From Bacillus sp. (in: firmicutes) (GTDB lineage Bacteria; Bacillota; Bacilli; Bacillales; Bacillaceae_J), in contig DUSF01000054.1 in NCBI GenBank assembly GCA_012842745.1, positions 62,001 through 126,000 on the forward strand: DNA of 64,000 nt, written 5' to 3'. The notes beneath the pieces were generated by a model. That model saw only the letters and a list, made by a program, of their open reading frames with translations, ran no database searches and was not told the DNA's origin. Numbering within the stretch: position 1 is the stretch's first letter; each line of letters begins with the position of its first letter. The translations under genes and the position numbers were made by a program. Shown here piece by piece: positions 34,938-44,221 of the stretch.

Positions 34938-36300
34938 GGAAAAGCACCTCAGGCTCTAAAATAGCCCTTTTTGTTAAATAAATCGCAAATGACATTGGCA
35001 GTGCCCTTGATAATTGATCATATTCCTTTAATTTAGGGTGCTTAAAAATAGAACGGCCTGGTTTAGAATTCGCTTCAAAAACCCAAATTTGCCCATTCTT
35101 ATCAATACCTAAATCAAAACCAATCTCGCCAAGAGTTCCGTTAATTTCTTTTTCTAATATTTCACTCATCGTTAAGACAGCTTGCTCCAACTTTTCAGCC
35201 CCATCAGCGGGAATCGGAACTAATTTTTTAATTTCTTCAATTGTTTTTACAATCCCTCCGCTTCCTAAATGAGTTGTAACACTGCCAACACCAGCAACTT
35301 TAGCGGCAATGGCGCTCATTTTCCAAACACCAGCATCATCTTTATTCGTATGAATTCGGAAATCGAACGGTTTATTATCAACTTTAATAAGGGCAATCCC
35401 TTGTTGGGCAATATACCCTTTAAGGTTTTCGTTGTTGAACTGTGTTTGTAAGAGTGATTCCAAAGACTTAAACTTTCGTAAGTGATTTTTATCATTCTTG
35501 CGAAAGCGACAATACAAAGCCTCTCCATCGCTGTCAGCTGCTTTAATGATTTGGTGAATGCCTAAGCCAAGGCTACCATTCATCGGTTTAATATAAATGT
35601 TGTGATATTTGTCAAGAAGCTCGCGAATAGAGTTTAAAGTTGGAATCGCGATTGTTTCAGGTAAATAAAGAGTAACTTCAGGATGGGCGCTAAAAATCTC
35701 ATGTATTTCCCATTTATTGAAAAAGCCGGGATTAAACCAAGGAATTAAATATTCGTTTTGCAATTTATTTTTTATATTTTTTAAAATACTGTGATTTTCA
35801 GTTTTACGGTTCGGTAAGCGGTCGTAGACAACGTTTGGAAAAGGGACTTCAATTTGCTTCCAGCCGTCCATACTATGGAAAAAGCCCTTAATTCTACCTG
35901 TTTCCCAATTAATATGGTTGGCCCCGAAGACGAATGTAAAAGCACCGACCGTTTTTTCTGTTGAGAGTAATTTAGCAAAAAATAGTGATCGATCACCGAT
36001 AGGTCTTATCGTGGTGCCGGTAAAACCAGCTGTAAAAATGCCAATTAGTGGACCGAGATGAAGAACACCATCATTGGCAATCACATGAATTTTACTTTCG
36101 TAAGGAATTCCGAGCTGTTTCCAAAGTGATTCTGTAATATAAATCGTTTGTGGCTCCTTGGAGCGCTTTATTTCGCAATTGCAAATTTCCGTGCCTAAAG
36201 AAATAGTTTTAAAATGGTTAAATGGAGTGTATAAAGATTCTGGGACCCACACATATTCTTTTGATGAATTGGAATGCTTTTTTAAGGAGAATAATTCCAT
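34924..36300 (-). CDS. YheD-like ATP-grasp coat-associated protein (second pair)
   Basis: The 458-residue protein has an N-terminal extension of about 100 residues (IYITESLWKQLGIPYESKIH) not found in the YheC type. The common domain follows, with IYIKPMNGSLGLGI, PFDFRIHTNKD and IWVFEANSKPGR, the ATP-grasp nucleotide and metal sites. Its ATG follows the stop of the upstream gene without a gap (TAAATG), so translation is coupled. Together with the 358-residue gene it repeats the YheD-YheC order of the preceding pair. Confidence 0.87.
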   Translation of the reverse strand: MELFSLKKHSNSSKEYVWVPESLYTPFNHFKTISLGTEICNCEIKRSKEPQTIYITESLWKQLGIPYESKIHVIANDGVLHLGPLIGIFTAGFTGTTIRPIGDRSLFFAKLLSTEKTVGAFTFVFGANHINWETGRIKGFFHSMDGWKQIEVPFPNVVYDRLPNRKTENHSILKNIKNKLQNEYLIPWFNPGFFNKWEIHEIFSAHPEVTLYLPETIAIPTLNSIRELLDKYHNIYIKPMNGSLGLGIHQIIKAADSDGEALYCRFRKNDKNHLRKFKSLESLLQTQFNNENLKGYIAQQGIALIKVDNKPFDFRIHTNKDDAGVWKMSAIAAKVAGVGSVTTHLGSGGIVKTIEEIKKLVPIPADGAEKLEQAVLTMSEILEKEINGTLGEIGFDLGIDKNGQIWVFEANSKPGRSIFKHPKLKEYDQLSRALPMSFAIYLTKRAILEPEVLFHEKE

Positions 36301-37389
36301 TTAAATCAGCTCCTTCCTTTGAAGTGCAATTTGTTTACAATAATCAATAGGGGCGCTATAGAGAAATTCTTCAATTCCAGGATTTGTTTGCAAAATTGTT
36401 TTATGCCCTGGCTTGGAATTTGTGTCAAGAATCCAAGTTGATCCATCTTTAGCAAAACCAATATCGATTCCCAGTTCAAATAAAGGCCGCTCGAAGCTTG
36501 CTTCAAGCGCAGTGGGAAGATGGGTTGTAATTGTATTTAAATCATCAAGAAGCAGCTCTCGTTGAGCTTTGTCGAACGACTTTGATTGTAGCCATTCTTC
36601 GAATGAATAGGCTGTACCGCCGCCGTGAAGATTTGAAATACAATGTCCTTTTTGGCCTTTGCGAATGCCGCGTCCAAGCTCATGCCAATCATTGTCTTTC
36701 TTTTTTTGCAGTAAAATGCGAATATCAAATGGTCTCATTTCTTCATCTAAAAGCGGTAAATATTCTTGGACTAAATACGAATGGCTTCTTACTAGCTGTT
36801 TTAACCAATGGCTAAGCCGCTCCTTTTTTGAAAATACTTTATGGATTAAATTTTTATTTCGATGGGTTTGCAGCTCAATTTGCTTTCCTTTCATCATAAG
36901 CAAGATAATGCCTCGGCCTTGTGAGCCATTTTCTGGTTTCAGCAAAATTTTTTTATGTTTATTTAATGCCTTAAAAATATCCTCAGAATTTTCCACTTTT
37001 CTTGTGATGGGGATATAATATTTAAGCAAAGAATGTGAAGAAAGAGTATTGTAAAGTTTCCATTTGTTTGGCAAGCCATGACCGATAAAAAAAAGATCCT
37101 TTCTATTTTTTAACCAATTTACAATTGGTGAGTATTTTTTTATTATCTCTTCCGATGAATAAAAGCAACGGTCATATATAAACGTAGGAATGGGAAAAAC
37201 GGCTCTATCCCAAGCGTTTGTTGTTGGATTAAATTTAGTACCATGAACATATTCTGTATTTGGGTCAATGTCACCAGGAGAGAAACAAAAAACTTCCATT
37301 CCCTGTGACGCTGCTCTTTTTGCGATTTCTATAAAATAACCTTGCTCCGTTTTTTTGTTTAATGTTAAAAATCCAAAGGATAGCATCAT
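36301..37389 (-). CDS. yheC: YheC-like ATP-grasp coat-associated protein (first pair)
   Basis: The 362-residue protein has the YheC length. Motifs are KILLKPENGSQGRGIIL, PFDIRILLQKKKDND and STWILDTNSKPGH. GGAGG lies five bases before ATG 37389, and the gene is 10 bases downstream of the first YheD-like gene. Position next to the divergent yheB fits the B. subtilis arrangement, so I regard this pair as the orthologous one (inference). Expressed in sporulating cells in relatives. Confidence 0.87.
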   Translation of the reverse strand: MMLSFGFLTLNKKTEQGYFIEIAKRAASQGMEVFCFSPGDIDPNTEYVHGTKFNPTTNAWDRAVFPIPTFIYDRCFYSSEEIIKKYSPIVNWLKNRKDLFFIGHGLPNKWKLYNTLSSHSLLKYYIPITRKVENSEDIFKALNKHKKILLKPENGSQGRGIILLMMKGKQIELQTHRNKNLIHKVFSKKERLSHWLKQLVRSHSYLVQEYLPLLDEEMRPFDIRILLQKKKDNDWHELGRGIRKGQKGHCISNLHGGGTAYSFEEWLQSKSFDKAQRELLLDDLNTITTHLPTALEASFERPLFELGIDIGFAKDGSTWILDTNSKPGHKTILQTNPGIEEFLYSAPIDYCKQIALQRKELI

Positions 37390-37399
37390 TAATTCCTCC

Positions 37400-38773
37400 T
37401 TATTTTTTCCAACTCGAAAGATGAAAACAGTAATTCAGTATTGCTTTAGCGGAAGGCCTTATTTTTGGAGAAAAGCCTTCGGGGTCTTGATTTTTTGAAG
37501 GCTTTGTATTGACCTCGATAATCCAAGGCTTTCCATCTTGATCAACAGCAAGGTCTACTCCAAGCTCACCATAAATACCTTCCGCGTTCTGGTCTATAAT
37601 ACTAGAAGCTTCAATGGCAATCTCTTTCAGCAATCGTTCAATTTGGATAATCGTTTTTTTGTCAAAATGATTGTTTAGTGCTTTATTAATTTTAAAGAGC
37701 TCTCCTCCTCTCGCAATATTTGAAACAAATTCATTTTTAGAGGAAACTCGCGCGACAATCGAAGTGACTATCCATTCCGTATCACTTTTGCGGTGGCAAA
37801 GGAGCCGAAAATCAAGGGGTCGTTCCTCCTCGTACAATAAAAGCTCTAGGCCTTGCTGAATAATGTACCGCTGTTTTTGCAAGCGATGTTTGACTGCATC
37901 ATATAAAAGGGGAATCGATGAATATTGTTTTGCAATTTCACTAGAAAAAGTTGAATAATCTAAGAAAATACTTTCTTCCTCTGTCTCTATTTTAAAAATA
38001 TTTTTTCCAAGGCTGCCATGAACGGGTTTCAAGAATAAAAGAATATGTTTGTTCATCATTTCTTCGATTGTTTTTCTGCCATTTACTAGTTTTGTTTCAG
38101 GTAAATACGGTAATAAATGCTCATAGCTAGAAAGAACTTCATACACATGCCACTTATTTAAAAAGCGCTCATTGAAATAAGGAATATTGGTCTTATTCAA
38201 TTCCTGAAAAAAAGCTTGAGCTTTTTCTGAGCGTTCCTTTAAGCGGGAATGGATGCGATTATGGACAACATGAGGGATAGGTAATTTTTCTTTTATCCAG
38301 TTTTTATTGGCCGTGCTATACATAAATCCGTTTACACTATCGTTTTGAAAGCTATCATAGTGAAAGACGTAAACAAAAATATGCAGTTCACTTCCATACT
38401 TTTGCAATTCCTCAATAAACGTATGAATCGTGCCGAAAGTTTGATGATGAATATAATCCGTAACGATTCCAACAAAAGGTCCGATTTCCCATATACCTTC
38501 AGTAGGGTCAATCTTTATTTGGATGTTAAATGGGTCTTTCGGGAGAAGGAGGTCATCAAGTATGGAGACAGGACAATAAATACTGGAATTTTCTATTGCA
38601 TTTGCAACATGGATTATACAATCTACAACACGTTTTCCCGTTTTTAGCGTTATTTTTTGACCGTTCGTCGTATTTGTTTGCTTCTGTAATTCAGAACTAA
38701 TTATAATAGTAGAAGATGATTCTGCTTCTTTTTGGTCTTTCGGGAGAATCTGAACTTTAAAAATATTTTTCAT
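37400..38773 (-). CDS. yheD: YheD-like ATP-grasp coat-associated protein (first pair)
   Basis: The 457-residue protein is first in the four-gene leftward operon. It has the YheD-type N-terminal region and the ATP-grasp core LLFLKPVHGSLGKNIFKI, PLDFRLLCHRKSD and PWIIEVNTKPSKN. GAGGG precedes the ATG. It diverges from yheB across about 98 bases that must hold both promoters. Confidence 0.87.
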   Translation of the reverse strand: MKNIFKVQILPKDQKEAESSSTIIISSELQKQTNTTNGQKITLKTGKRVVDCIIHVANAIENSSIYCPVSILDDLLLPKDPFNIQIKIDPTEGIWEIGPFVGIVTDYIHHQTFGTIHTFIEELQKYGSELHIFVYVFHYDSFQNDSVNGFMYSTANKNWIKEKLPIPHVVHNRIHSRLKERSEKAQAFFQELNKTNIPYFNERFLNKWHVYEVLSSYEHLLPYLPETKLVNGRKTIEEMMNKHILLFLKPVHGSLGKNIFKIETEEESIFLDYSTFSSEIAKQYSSIPLLYDAVKHRLQKQRYIIQQGLELLLYEEERPLDFRLLCHRKSDTEWIVTSIVARVSSKNEFVSNIARGGELFKINKALNNHFDKKTIIQIERLLKEIAIEASSIIDQNAEGIYGELGVDLAVDQDGKPWIIEVNTKPSKNQDPEGFSPKIRPSAKAILNYCFHLSSWKK

Positions 38774-38871
38774 AAGGGAACCCTCACATTGCCCATGGGC
38801 GTTATGATAAGAGTATCATATGAGAATCGAAGCGTTAGTGTGAGGAATTCGATAAGGAAGGTTGTTATTTA

Positions 38872-40008
38872 ATGAATTTTGTAGGAATGCTTTTGTTTAT
38901 GGCGATAATCGGAGCGGTCATCGGAGGTGTGACGAACCATCTTGCTATTAAAATGCTGTTTAGGCCGCTTAAACCTATTTATATATGGGGTAAACGCTTG
39001 CCGTTTACCCCGGGACTTATTCCGAAACGGCGTCAGGATTTAGCTGTTCAGCTTGGGCGCACGGTCGTTGATCACTTGTTAACTGCCGAAGGGATTCGCA
39101 ATAAATTTAAAGAGCCACAATTTTTAAATGACTTGGAAGCATGGGCGCAAACAGAGGTTTCAAGAGCTTTGGAAAGTAAAAAAACGCTGTCTGAGTGGTT
39201 GGAGGATGTTGGTGTAAGTGGGGTGGAAGAAAGATTAGCGGAAAAATTAAATGCGTTTATTGAAGTGAAATATGAAGAACTAGTCGGGCAAGCTAGGGAA
39301 AAAACATTAAGTGAAGCGTTGCCGGAAGGGTTGCTTGTAAAGATTGATTCGAAAATCCCTGAGTTTTCTGCTTACATTTTAAACAAAGGAATTGCTTACT
39401 TTGAAAGTAACGAGGGCAGGACCCGCTTAAGCATGATGGTTCAAGATTTCCTCGAAAACCTCGGCTCTTTAGGCAATATGGTACAAATGTTCATTAGCAA
39501 TGATACGATTGTAAATTCTGTGCAGCCTGAGCTTATTAAATTTCTTAGCCATAAAGGGACAGAAAATATGTTGACACAATTATTGGACCAAGAATGGGAT
39601 AAGGTGAAAGGCTGGAAGGTTGACATGCTGGAAGAAAAAGTGGGCCGTGATCAGTTTTTGGAATTTTTGAAGAGAAATCTTAATGAACAAATTCCTTATA
39701 AAAAATGGCTTCATTCTTCTGTCGAACAAGTAACAGCTTTGTATAAGAAAATGATTCTAGAAATATGGGTGCCGAAAGTTGTTAAAGCAGCCGGTGATTT
39801 TGTAGATAATCGCATCGAAGAAGTAATGAAAAGGCTCCATCTCGCTGAAATTGTTCGTAAACAGGTAGAAGCTTTCCCGGTTGAGCGTCTAGAAGTCATC
39901 GTTCTTTCAATTTCAAAAAGAGAATTTAAAATGATTACTTATTTAGGCGCTTTGCTTGGCGGATTAATTGGAATTGTGCAAGGATTAATCGTATATTTTG
40001 TTGGTTAG
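38872..40008 (+). CDS. yheB: DUF445 membrane protein YheB
   Basis: The 378-residue protein has a membrane helix at each end (about 4-25 and 357-377) and a long helical middle, the layout of the DUF445 family. [15 protein letters not shown] and [12 protein letters not shown] near the N-terminus are strongly conserved in the family. Function is unknown. It heads the yheB-yheA unit as in B. subtilis. Confidence 0.9.
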   Translation: MNFVGMLLFMAIIGAVIGGVTNHLAIKMLFRPLKPIYIWGKRLPFTPGLIPKRRQDLAVQLGRTVVDHLLTAEGIRNKFKEPQFLNDLEAWAQTEVSRALESKKTLSEWLEDVGVSGVEERLAEKLNAFIEVKYEELVGQAREKTLSEALPEGLLVKIDSKIPEFSAYILNKGIAYFESNEGRTRLSMMVQDFLENLGSLGNMVQMFISNDTIVNSVQPELIKFLSHKGTENMLTQLLDQEWDKVKGWKVDMLEEKVGRDQFLEFLKRNLNEQIPYKKWLHSSVEQVTALYKKMILEIWVPKVVKAAGDFVDNRIEEVMKRLHLAEIVRKQVEAFPVERLEVIVLSISKREFKMITYLGALLGGLIGIVQGLIVYFVG

Positions 40009-40053
40009 GAATATATTTGTTATGATAATAACAACTTTAAGGAGGGACCACGA

Positions 40054-40410
40054 ATGACAAATGTTTATGATGTAGCGTACAGTTTAGAAAAGGCAATTAG
40101 GGAAAGTGATGATTTTAAAAGATTAAAACAGCTTGTTAATAGCATCAATAGTAATGAAGCTTCTAAGCGTCTATTTGATAGCTTTCGTGAAACACAGTTT
40201 GAATTGCAGCAAAAGCAAATGATGGGCGATGATATATCTGAAGAAGACGTACAAAAAGCACAACAACAATTCACATTAATTCAACAACATGAAGGAATCT
40301 CGCAATTAATGCAGGCAGAAGAGCGCATGAGCATGATTATTAATGATATAAACAGGACTATTATGAAGCCATTGGAGGAATTGTACGGGGTACCGGAAGG
40401 ATTAAAATAA
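40054..40410 (+). CDS. yheA: YlbF/YmcA-family protein YheA
   Basis: A 118-residue all-helical protein of the family that includes YlbF, YmcA and YheA (formerly DUF964). YlbF and YmcA with YaaT adjust RNase Y activity and development; YheA itself is poorly characterised. Family features are YDVAYSLEKAIRESDDFKRL and the central helix FDSFRETQFELQQKQMMGD. AAGGAGGG precedes the ATG, and a strong terminator follows. Confidence 0.9.
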   Translation: MTNVYDVAYSLEKAIRESDDFKRLKQLVNSINSNEASKRLFDSFRETQFELQQKQMMGDDISEEDVQKAQQQFTLIQQHEGISQLMQAEERMSMIINDINRTIMKPLEELYGVPEGLK

Positions 40411-40426
40411 TAAGCATGATTTAGTT

Positions 40427-40453
40427 GGCTGACACAAAATGTCAGCCTTTTTT
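40427..40453 (+). terminator. Terminator of yheBA
   Basis: GGCTGACA pairs with TGTCAGCC around five bases and is followed by six T residues. Confidence 0.85.
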
Positions 40454-40531
40454 AGTTCTATCACATTTTTATTGTTCATACGTTTATCATAAAGTGATAC
40501 TTGTATTAGATGGAACAAGGGGGAAGCTATT

Positions 40532-41395
40532 ATGATGTATCGGTTACTGGCGATTAATATTGACGGAACATTATTGAAATCGAATGGGAAATTATCTCGT
40601 GAGACAAGGCAAGCGATTGATTATGTCCAAGACAAAGGTGTTTACGTTACATTAGTTACAAGTCGGAATTTCCCTTCTGCAAAAAAAATTGCCAAAGCAT
40701 TAAAATTGGAAAGTTATTTAATTACCCATAGCGGTGCTTTTATTTCAGATAATATTGAGGAGCCATTTTTCGAGGGAAGGATTTCTGAAGAAAAAACATT
40801 TAATATTGTTCAAGTTCTAGAAAATTATAAATGCTCGATTAGGTTATTACATGAGCGCTATTCAATTGGAAACCGGATTAAACAAAAAGGAAATTTAATG
40901 GGGAAGGTGATAGCGAACTCTAATGACCCATTATTTTATCCGATTCAATTCGTCCAAAGTTTAAGTGATCAATTAGTCGATTTTCCTCTCGCCGTACCAA
41001 AAATTGAAGTGTACTTTTCCAATAAAGACAAAATGCTTGAAGTGAAGGAGATTGTAAACAAATCTTTCCCTGAAGTGAATGTTGTTGTTACCCATGATTT
41101 ATCGTTTGAAATTGTTGCAGGGTCTGTCTCGAAGGGACAGAGCATTAAACGCCTCGGCGACCATCTTGGCATTTCAATGGAAAAAACCGTTGTGATCGCT
41201 GACTCAATCAGCGATATTCCAATGCTCAAAGAAGCAGGCTTAGGAGTAGCGATGTGGAATTCCCCATTTGAAGTGAAAAAAGCAGCCGATTGGGTCACAA
41301 GGTCTAATGATCATAACGGAGTAGCGTTTATGATTAGAGAGCATTTTCGAAAGCAGCAAAGAATTGAATTTTTGCGGAAAATAACAAAATCATAG
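40532..41395 (+). CDS. yhaX: HAD superfamily (Cof-type) protein YhaX
   Basis: The 287-residue protein is of the Cof-type HAD phosphatase family with motifs LVTSRN, the lysine of SKGQSIKRL and the acidic IADSISDIPML. Motif I reads INIDGTLL: the nucleophilic Asp of DxDGT is Asn. Phosphatase activity is therefore doubtful, although this may be a feature of YhaX orthologues. The cap domain spans about residues 90-190. Position between yheA and hemZ matches B. subtilis. Confidence 0.85.
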   Translation: MMYRLLAINIDGTLLKSNGKLSRETRQAIDYVQDKGVYVTLVTSRNFPSAKKIAKALKLESYLITHSGAFISDNIEEPFFEGRISEEKTFNIVQVLENYKCSIRLLHERYSIGNRIKQKGNLMGKVIANSNDPLFYPIQFVQSLSDQLVDFPLAVPKIEVYFSNKDKMLEVKEIVNKSFPEVNVVVTHDLSFEIVAGSVSKGQSIKRLGDHLGISMEKTVVIADSISDIPMLKEAGLGVAMWNSPFEVKKAADWVTRSNDHNGVAFMIREHFRKQQRIEFLRKITKS

Positions 41396-41404
41396 AATTG
41401 TGTG

Positions 41405-41443
41405 CGAAAGCGTAATGGTGTTTAGTCATCATTATGCTTTTTT
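41405..41443 (+). terminator. Terminator of yhaX
   Basis: AAAGCGTAATGGTG pairs with CATCATTATGCTTT (two G-U pairs) and ends in TTTTTTG. Confidence 0.7.
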
Positions 41444-41535
41444 GTTATTCCCGTTTGACCAGCACCCTATTGTTAAGTACACTTTAAACAGTGTGACAAG
41501 ATTATAGATAGACATCAATGAAGTAGGTGAGAAAT

Positions 41536-43029
41536 TTGAACATACAAGTAACAGGCATAGACCCTAAAAACGAACGTAATCTTCAACATATTGCTAATTT
41601 ATTTTATGAAGAATGTAGCTTAACTACTAATAACTTGGAAAATCCGGATCTTATCATAAACTTTGAAATAAATAATTCGAGGCCAATCATTATATCAGCA
41701 CAACTCTTTGACGTAAAAACGAATAAACAATATGAAACGCAATATGAAAAAAAGAGCGAATCCCATCCCGGAACAAAGGGATGGGAGAAAGAAGTGCGGC
41801 AGGCGATTGCATACGCTTTTTTAACAGTGTTACAAGTGTTGACGGGAATCACACAAAAATGGGGGATTCTAACAGGAATTCGGCCAATAAAACTGCTTCA
41901 TAACAAATTGAATCAAGGTGTCCTAAAGGAAGAAGCGCATGCTTTATTAAAAGCAAATTACATGATTCATCAAGATAAAATCAATCTTATGCAAACGATT
42001 GTTGATAAGCAGTTAAGAGCTGTACCTGATTTATTTTCCCTCCAAAATGAAGTGAGCATTTATATTGGCATTCCTTTTTGCCCGACTAAATGTGCTTATT
42101 GTACATTCCCAGCATATGCTATTAATGGCCGACAAGGCTCTGTAGACTCTTTCTTAGGCGGTCTTCATTATGAAATAAGGGAAATTGGTAAGTGGCTTAA
42201 AGAACAGGGCATTCCTATTACAACCATTTATTTTGGAGGCGGTACACCTACGAGCATTACCGCAGATGAAATGGATATGCTTTATGAGGGAATGTATCAA
42301 TCGTTCCCGAATATGGATAAGGTTCGCGAAATAACAGTGGAGGCGGGGCGTCCTGACACGATTACTATTGATAAATTAAAGATTCTAAAAAAGTGGAACA
42401 TCGACAGAATCAGCATTAACCCACAGTCTTATATTCAGGAAACATTAAAAGCAATCGGCCGGCACCATACAGTGGAAGAGACGATTAAAAAATTCATGCT
42501 TGCTCGGGAAATGGGGATGACCAATATTAATATGGACCTCATTATCGGTCTCCCTGGAGAAGGTCTAGAAGAATTTGAGCACACGCTACATGAGACGGCG
42601 AAGCTAATGCCGGAATCTCTTACCATTCATACATTATCATTTAAACGAGCATCAGAAATGACGCAAAATAAAGAAAAATATAAAGTGGCAGACCGTGATG
42701 AAATTCAAAAAATGATGAATAGAGCGTCTGAATGGACAAAAATAAACGGCTATACACCCTATTATCTATACCGTCAAAAAAATATTCTTGGTAACTTAGA
42801 AAATATCGGCTACTCTTTGCTGGGGCATGAAAGCTTGTATAATATTTTAATAATGGAAGAACAGCAAACAATCATTGGCCTTGGCTGTGGAGCGGCTAGT
42901 AAATTAGTAGACCCGAAAACGAAAAAGATTACAAGGTTTGCCAATCCAAAAGATCCAAAAACATATAATGATAACTATGAATATTATACAAACAAAAAAA
43001 TCAAATTATTGTCGGAACAATTTTCCTGA
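41536..43029 (+). CDS. hemZ: Radical SAM coproporphyrinogen dehydrogenase-like protein HemZ
   Basis: The 497-residue protein is of the HemN/HemZ family, annotated as oxygen-independent coproporphyrinogen oxidation. The Fe-S motif PFCPTKCAYCTFP (CxxxCxxC) is near residue 175, followed by YFGGGTPTS and the SAM-binding region INMDLIIGLPGE. The N-terminal 165 residues are the extra domain that distinguishes HemZ from HemN. I start at TTG 41536 after AGGTGA; a GTG three codons earlier overlaps that site. Other haem genes (hemEHY) lie 16 kb away. Confidence 0.9.
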   Translation: MNIQVTGIDPKNERNLQHIANLFYEECSLTTNNLENPDLIINFEINNSRPIIISAQLFDVKTNKQYETQYEKKSESHPGTKGWEKEVRQAIAYAFLTVLQVLTGITQKWGILTGIRPIKLLHNKLNQGVLKEEAHALLKANYMIHQDKINLMQTIVDKQLRAVPDLFSLQNEVSIYIGIPFCPTKCAYCTFPAYAINGRQGSVDSFLGGLHYEIREIGKWLKEQGIPITTIYFGGGTPTSITADEMDMLYEGMYQSFPNMDKVREITVEAGRPDTITIDKLKILKKWNIDRISINPQSYIQETLKAIGRHHTVEETIKKFMLAREMGMTNINMDLIIGLPGEGLEEFEHTLHETAKLMPESLTIHTLSFKRASEMTQNKEKYKVADRDEIQKMMNRASEWTKINGYTPYYLYRQKNILGNLENIGYSLLGHESLYNILIMEEQQTIIGLGCGAASKLVDPKTKKITRFANPKDPKTYNDNYEYYTNKKIKLLSEQFS

Positions 43030-43144
43030 ATTGTGAATATTTCATGATTAATAAACAAATAAAAAGGAATTGTTATCTTTTTACTGAATAAAGACAAGTA
43101 GCTAAAAATCTAGCAATAAAATTTTTGATGAAGGAGTGTTCCTA

Positions 43145-43918
43145 ATGTCCCAATCTGTGTTGTTAACTATCGAAGGGAGCATTGCAACGCTGCAATTGAA
43201 CCGTCCCGATTGTATGAATGCGATGGATGTAGATATGATTAATGAACTTCTTGAAAAATTGAAGGAGGTAGCAATTAGTGATGCTAGTATTCTAATCCTT
43301 TGTGGAAACGGGAATGCTTTTTCAGCAGGTGGAGACATTAAGACAATGCTTTGGAATGCAGATGAAGATGAATTTGACCGTGTAATGAATACGATTAACG
43401 AAATGATTATGACTTTGTATGCTTTGCCAAAATTGGTCATTAGTGCTATTCATGGACCAGCAGCAGGTCTTGGCTTTAGTTTTGCATTAGCAGCAGACTA
43501 TGTTATTGCTGATAAAAACGCAAAGGTTGCCATGAATTTTATTAATATCGGATTAATCCCAGATGGCGGGGGACATTTCTTCTTGAAAAAACGTTTAGGA
43601 GATCTTAAGGCATTGCAAGTAATCTGGGAAGGAAAGGCTTACTCTCCAACAGAAGCTTTAGAGTTGGGATTAGTAGATGAAGTTTCCGAATGTGAAGCAA
43701 TTGAGGCCGCTTATAATAAGGCAAATGAATGGCTCCAAAAACCAACGGAAGCGATGATTAAGTCGAAAAAAATTATCGCTGATAGCAGTCGCCATAATCT
43801 ATTAGAAATTTTAAAAATGGAAAAGATAGGTCAAATTAGGATGCGTGAAACGGATGACCATAAAGAAGGAATGAACGCTTTTCTTGAGAAAAGAACGCCG
43901 GTGTTTACGGGAAGATAA
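43145..43918 (+). CDS. yhaR: Enoyl-CoA hydratase/isomerase family protein YhaR
   Basis: The 257-residue crotonase-fold protein has oxyanion-hole segments NAFSAGGDIKTML and HGPAAGLGFSFALAADYVIA. The position expected for one catalytic glutamate reads LIPDGGG, with Asp before the Gly run; the other site lies in the helix before it. Its physiological substrate is unknown. AAGGAG precedes the ATG at 43145; an upstream GTG overlaps the ribosome site. Confidence 0.85.
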   Translation: MSQSVLLTIEGSIATLQLNRPDCMNAMDVDMINELLEKLKEVAISDASILILCGNGNAFSAGGDIKTMLWNADEDEFDRVMNTINEMIMTLYALPKLVISAIHGPAAGLGFSFALAADYVIADKNAKVAMNFINIGLIPDGGGHFFLKKRLGDLKALQVIWEGKAYSPTEALELGLVDEVSECEAIEAAYNKANEWLQKPTEAMIKSKKIIADSSRHNLLEILKMEKIGQIRMRETDDHKEGMNAFLEKRTPVFTGR

Positions 43919-43960
43919 GGAGACAGTGGGACAGATAGATGATCCTTCTGTCTCCTTTTT
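43917..43960 (+). terminator. Terminator of yhaR
   Basis: AAGGAGACAG pairs perfectly with CTGTCTCCTT across a 21-base loop, followed by TTT. Confidence 0.75.
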
Positions 43961-43962
43961 CC

Positions 43963-44103
43963 TTACTCCTTTTTAAATTGTTGGTTATTATTTGATTGAA
44001 AAGCATGCTCTACTAGTTCTTTTTGCTGCCCGGGGTTCCTTTTTCCTTGTACACTTGCTGCGGCCACACCTTTTTTACTTGGATTTGCTTTAAATTTCGC
44101 CAT
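43963..44103 (-). CDS. Small basic, spore-protein-like peptide
   Basis: A 46-residue frame, MAKFKANPSKKGVAAASVQG and onward, ends QQFKKE. GGAGGTGATTTTGTAA precedes the ATG. It is Lys-, Gln-, Asn- and Ala-rich, like the minor small acid-soluble spore proteins, but I cannot assign it to one of the named Ssp families. It is convergent with yhaR. Confidence 0.6.
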   Translation of the reverse strand: MAKFKANPSKKGVAAASVQGKRNPGQQKELVEHAFQSNNNQQFKKE

Positions 44104-44221
44104 TTACAAAATCACCTCCACATTCTTATATTTTCCGAAAAAGATTTTTATATGAGTTTTACGAATATGCGTTCGATATGTTAAAATAAAAGTAATATAT
44201 TTTTGGAAAGACGTGGTTTTG

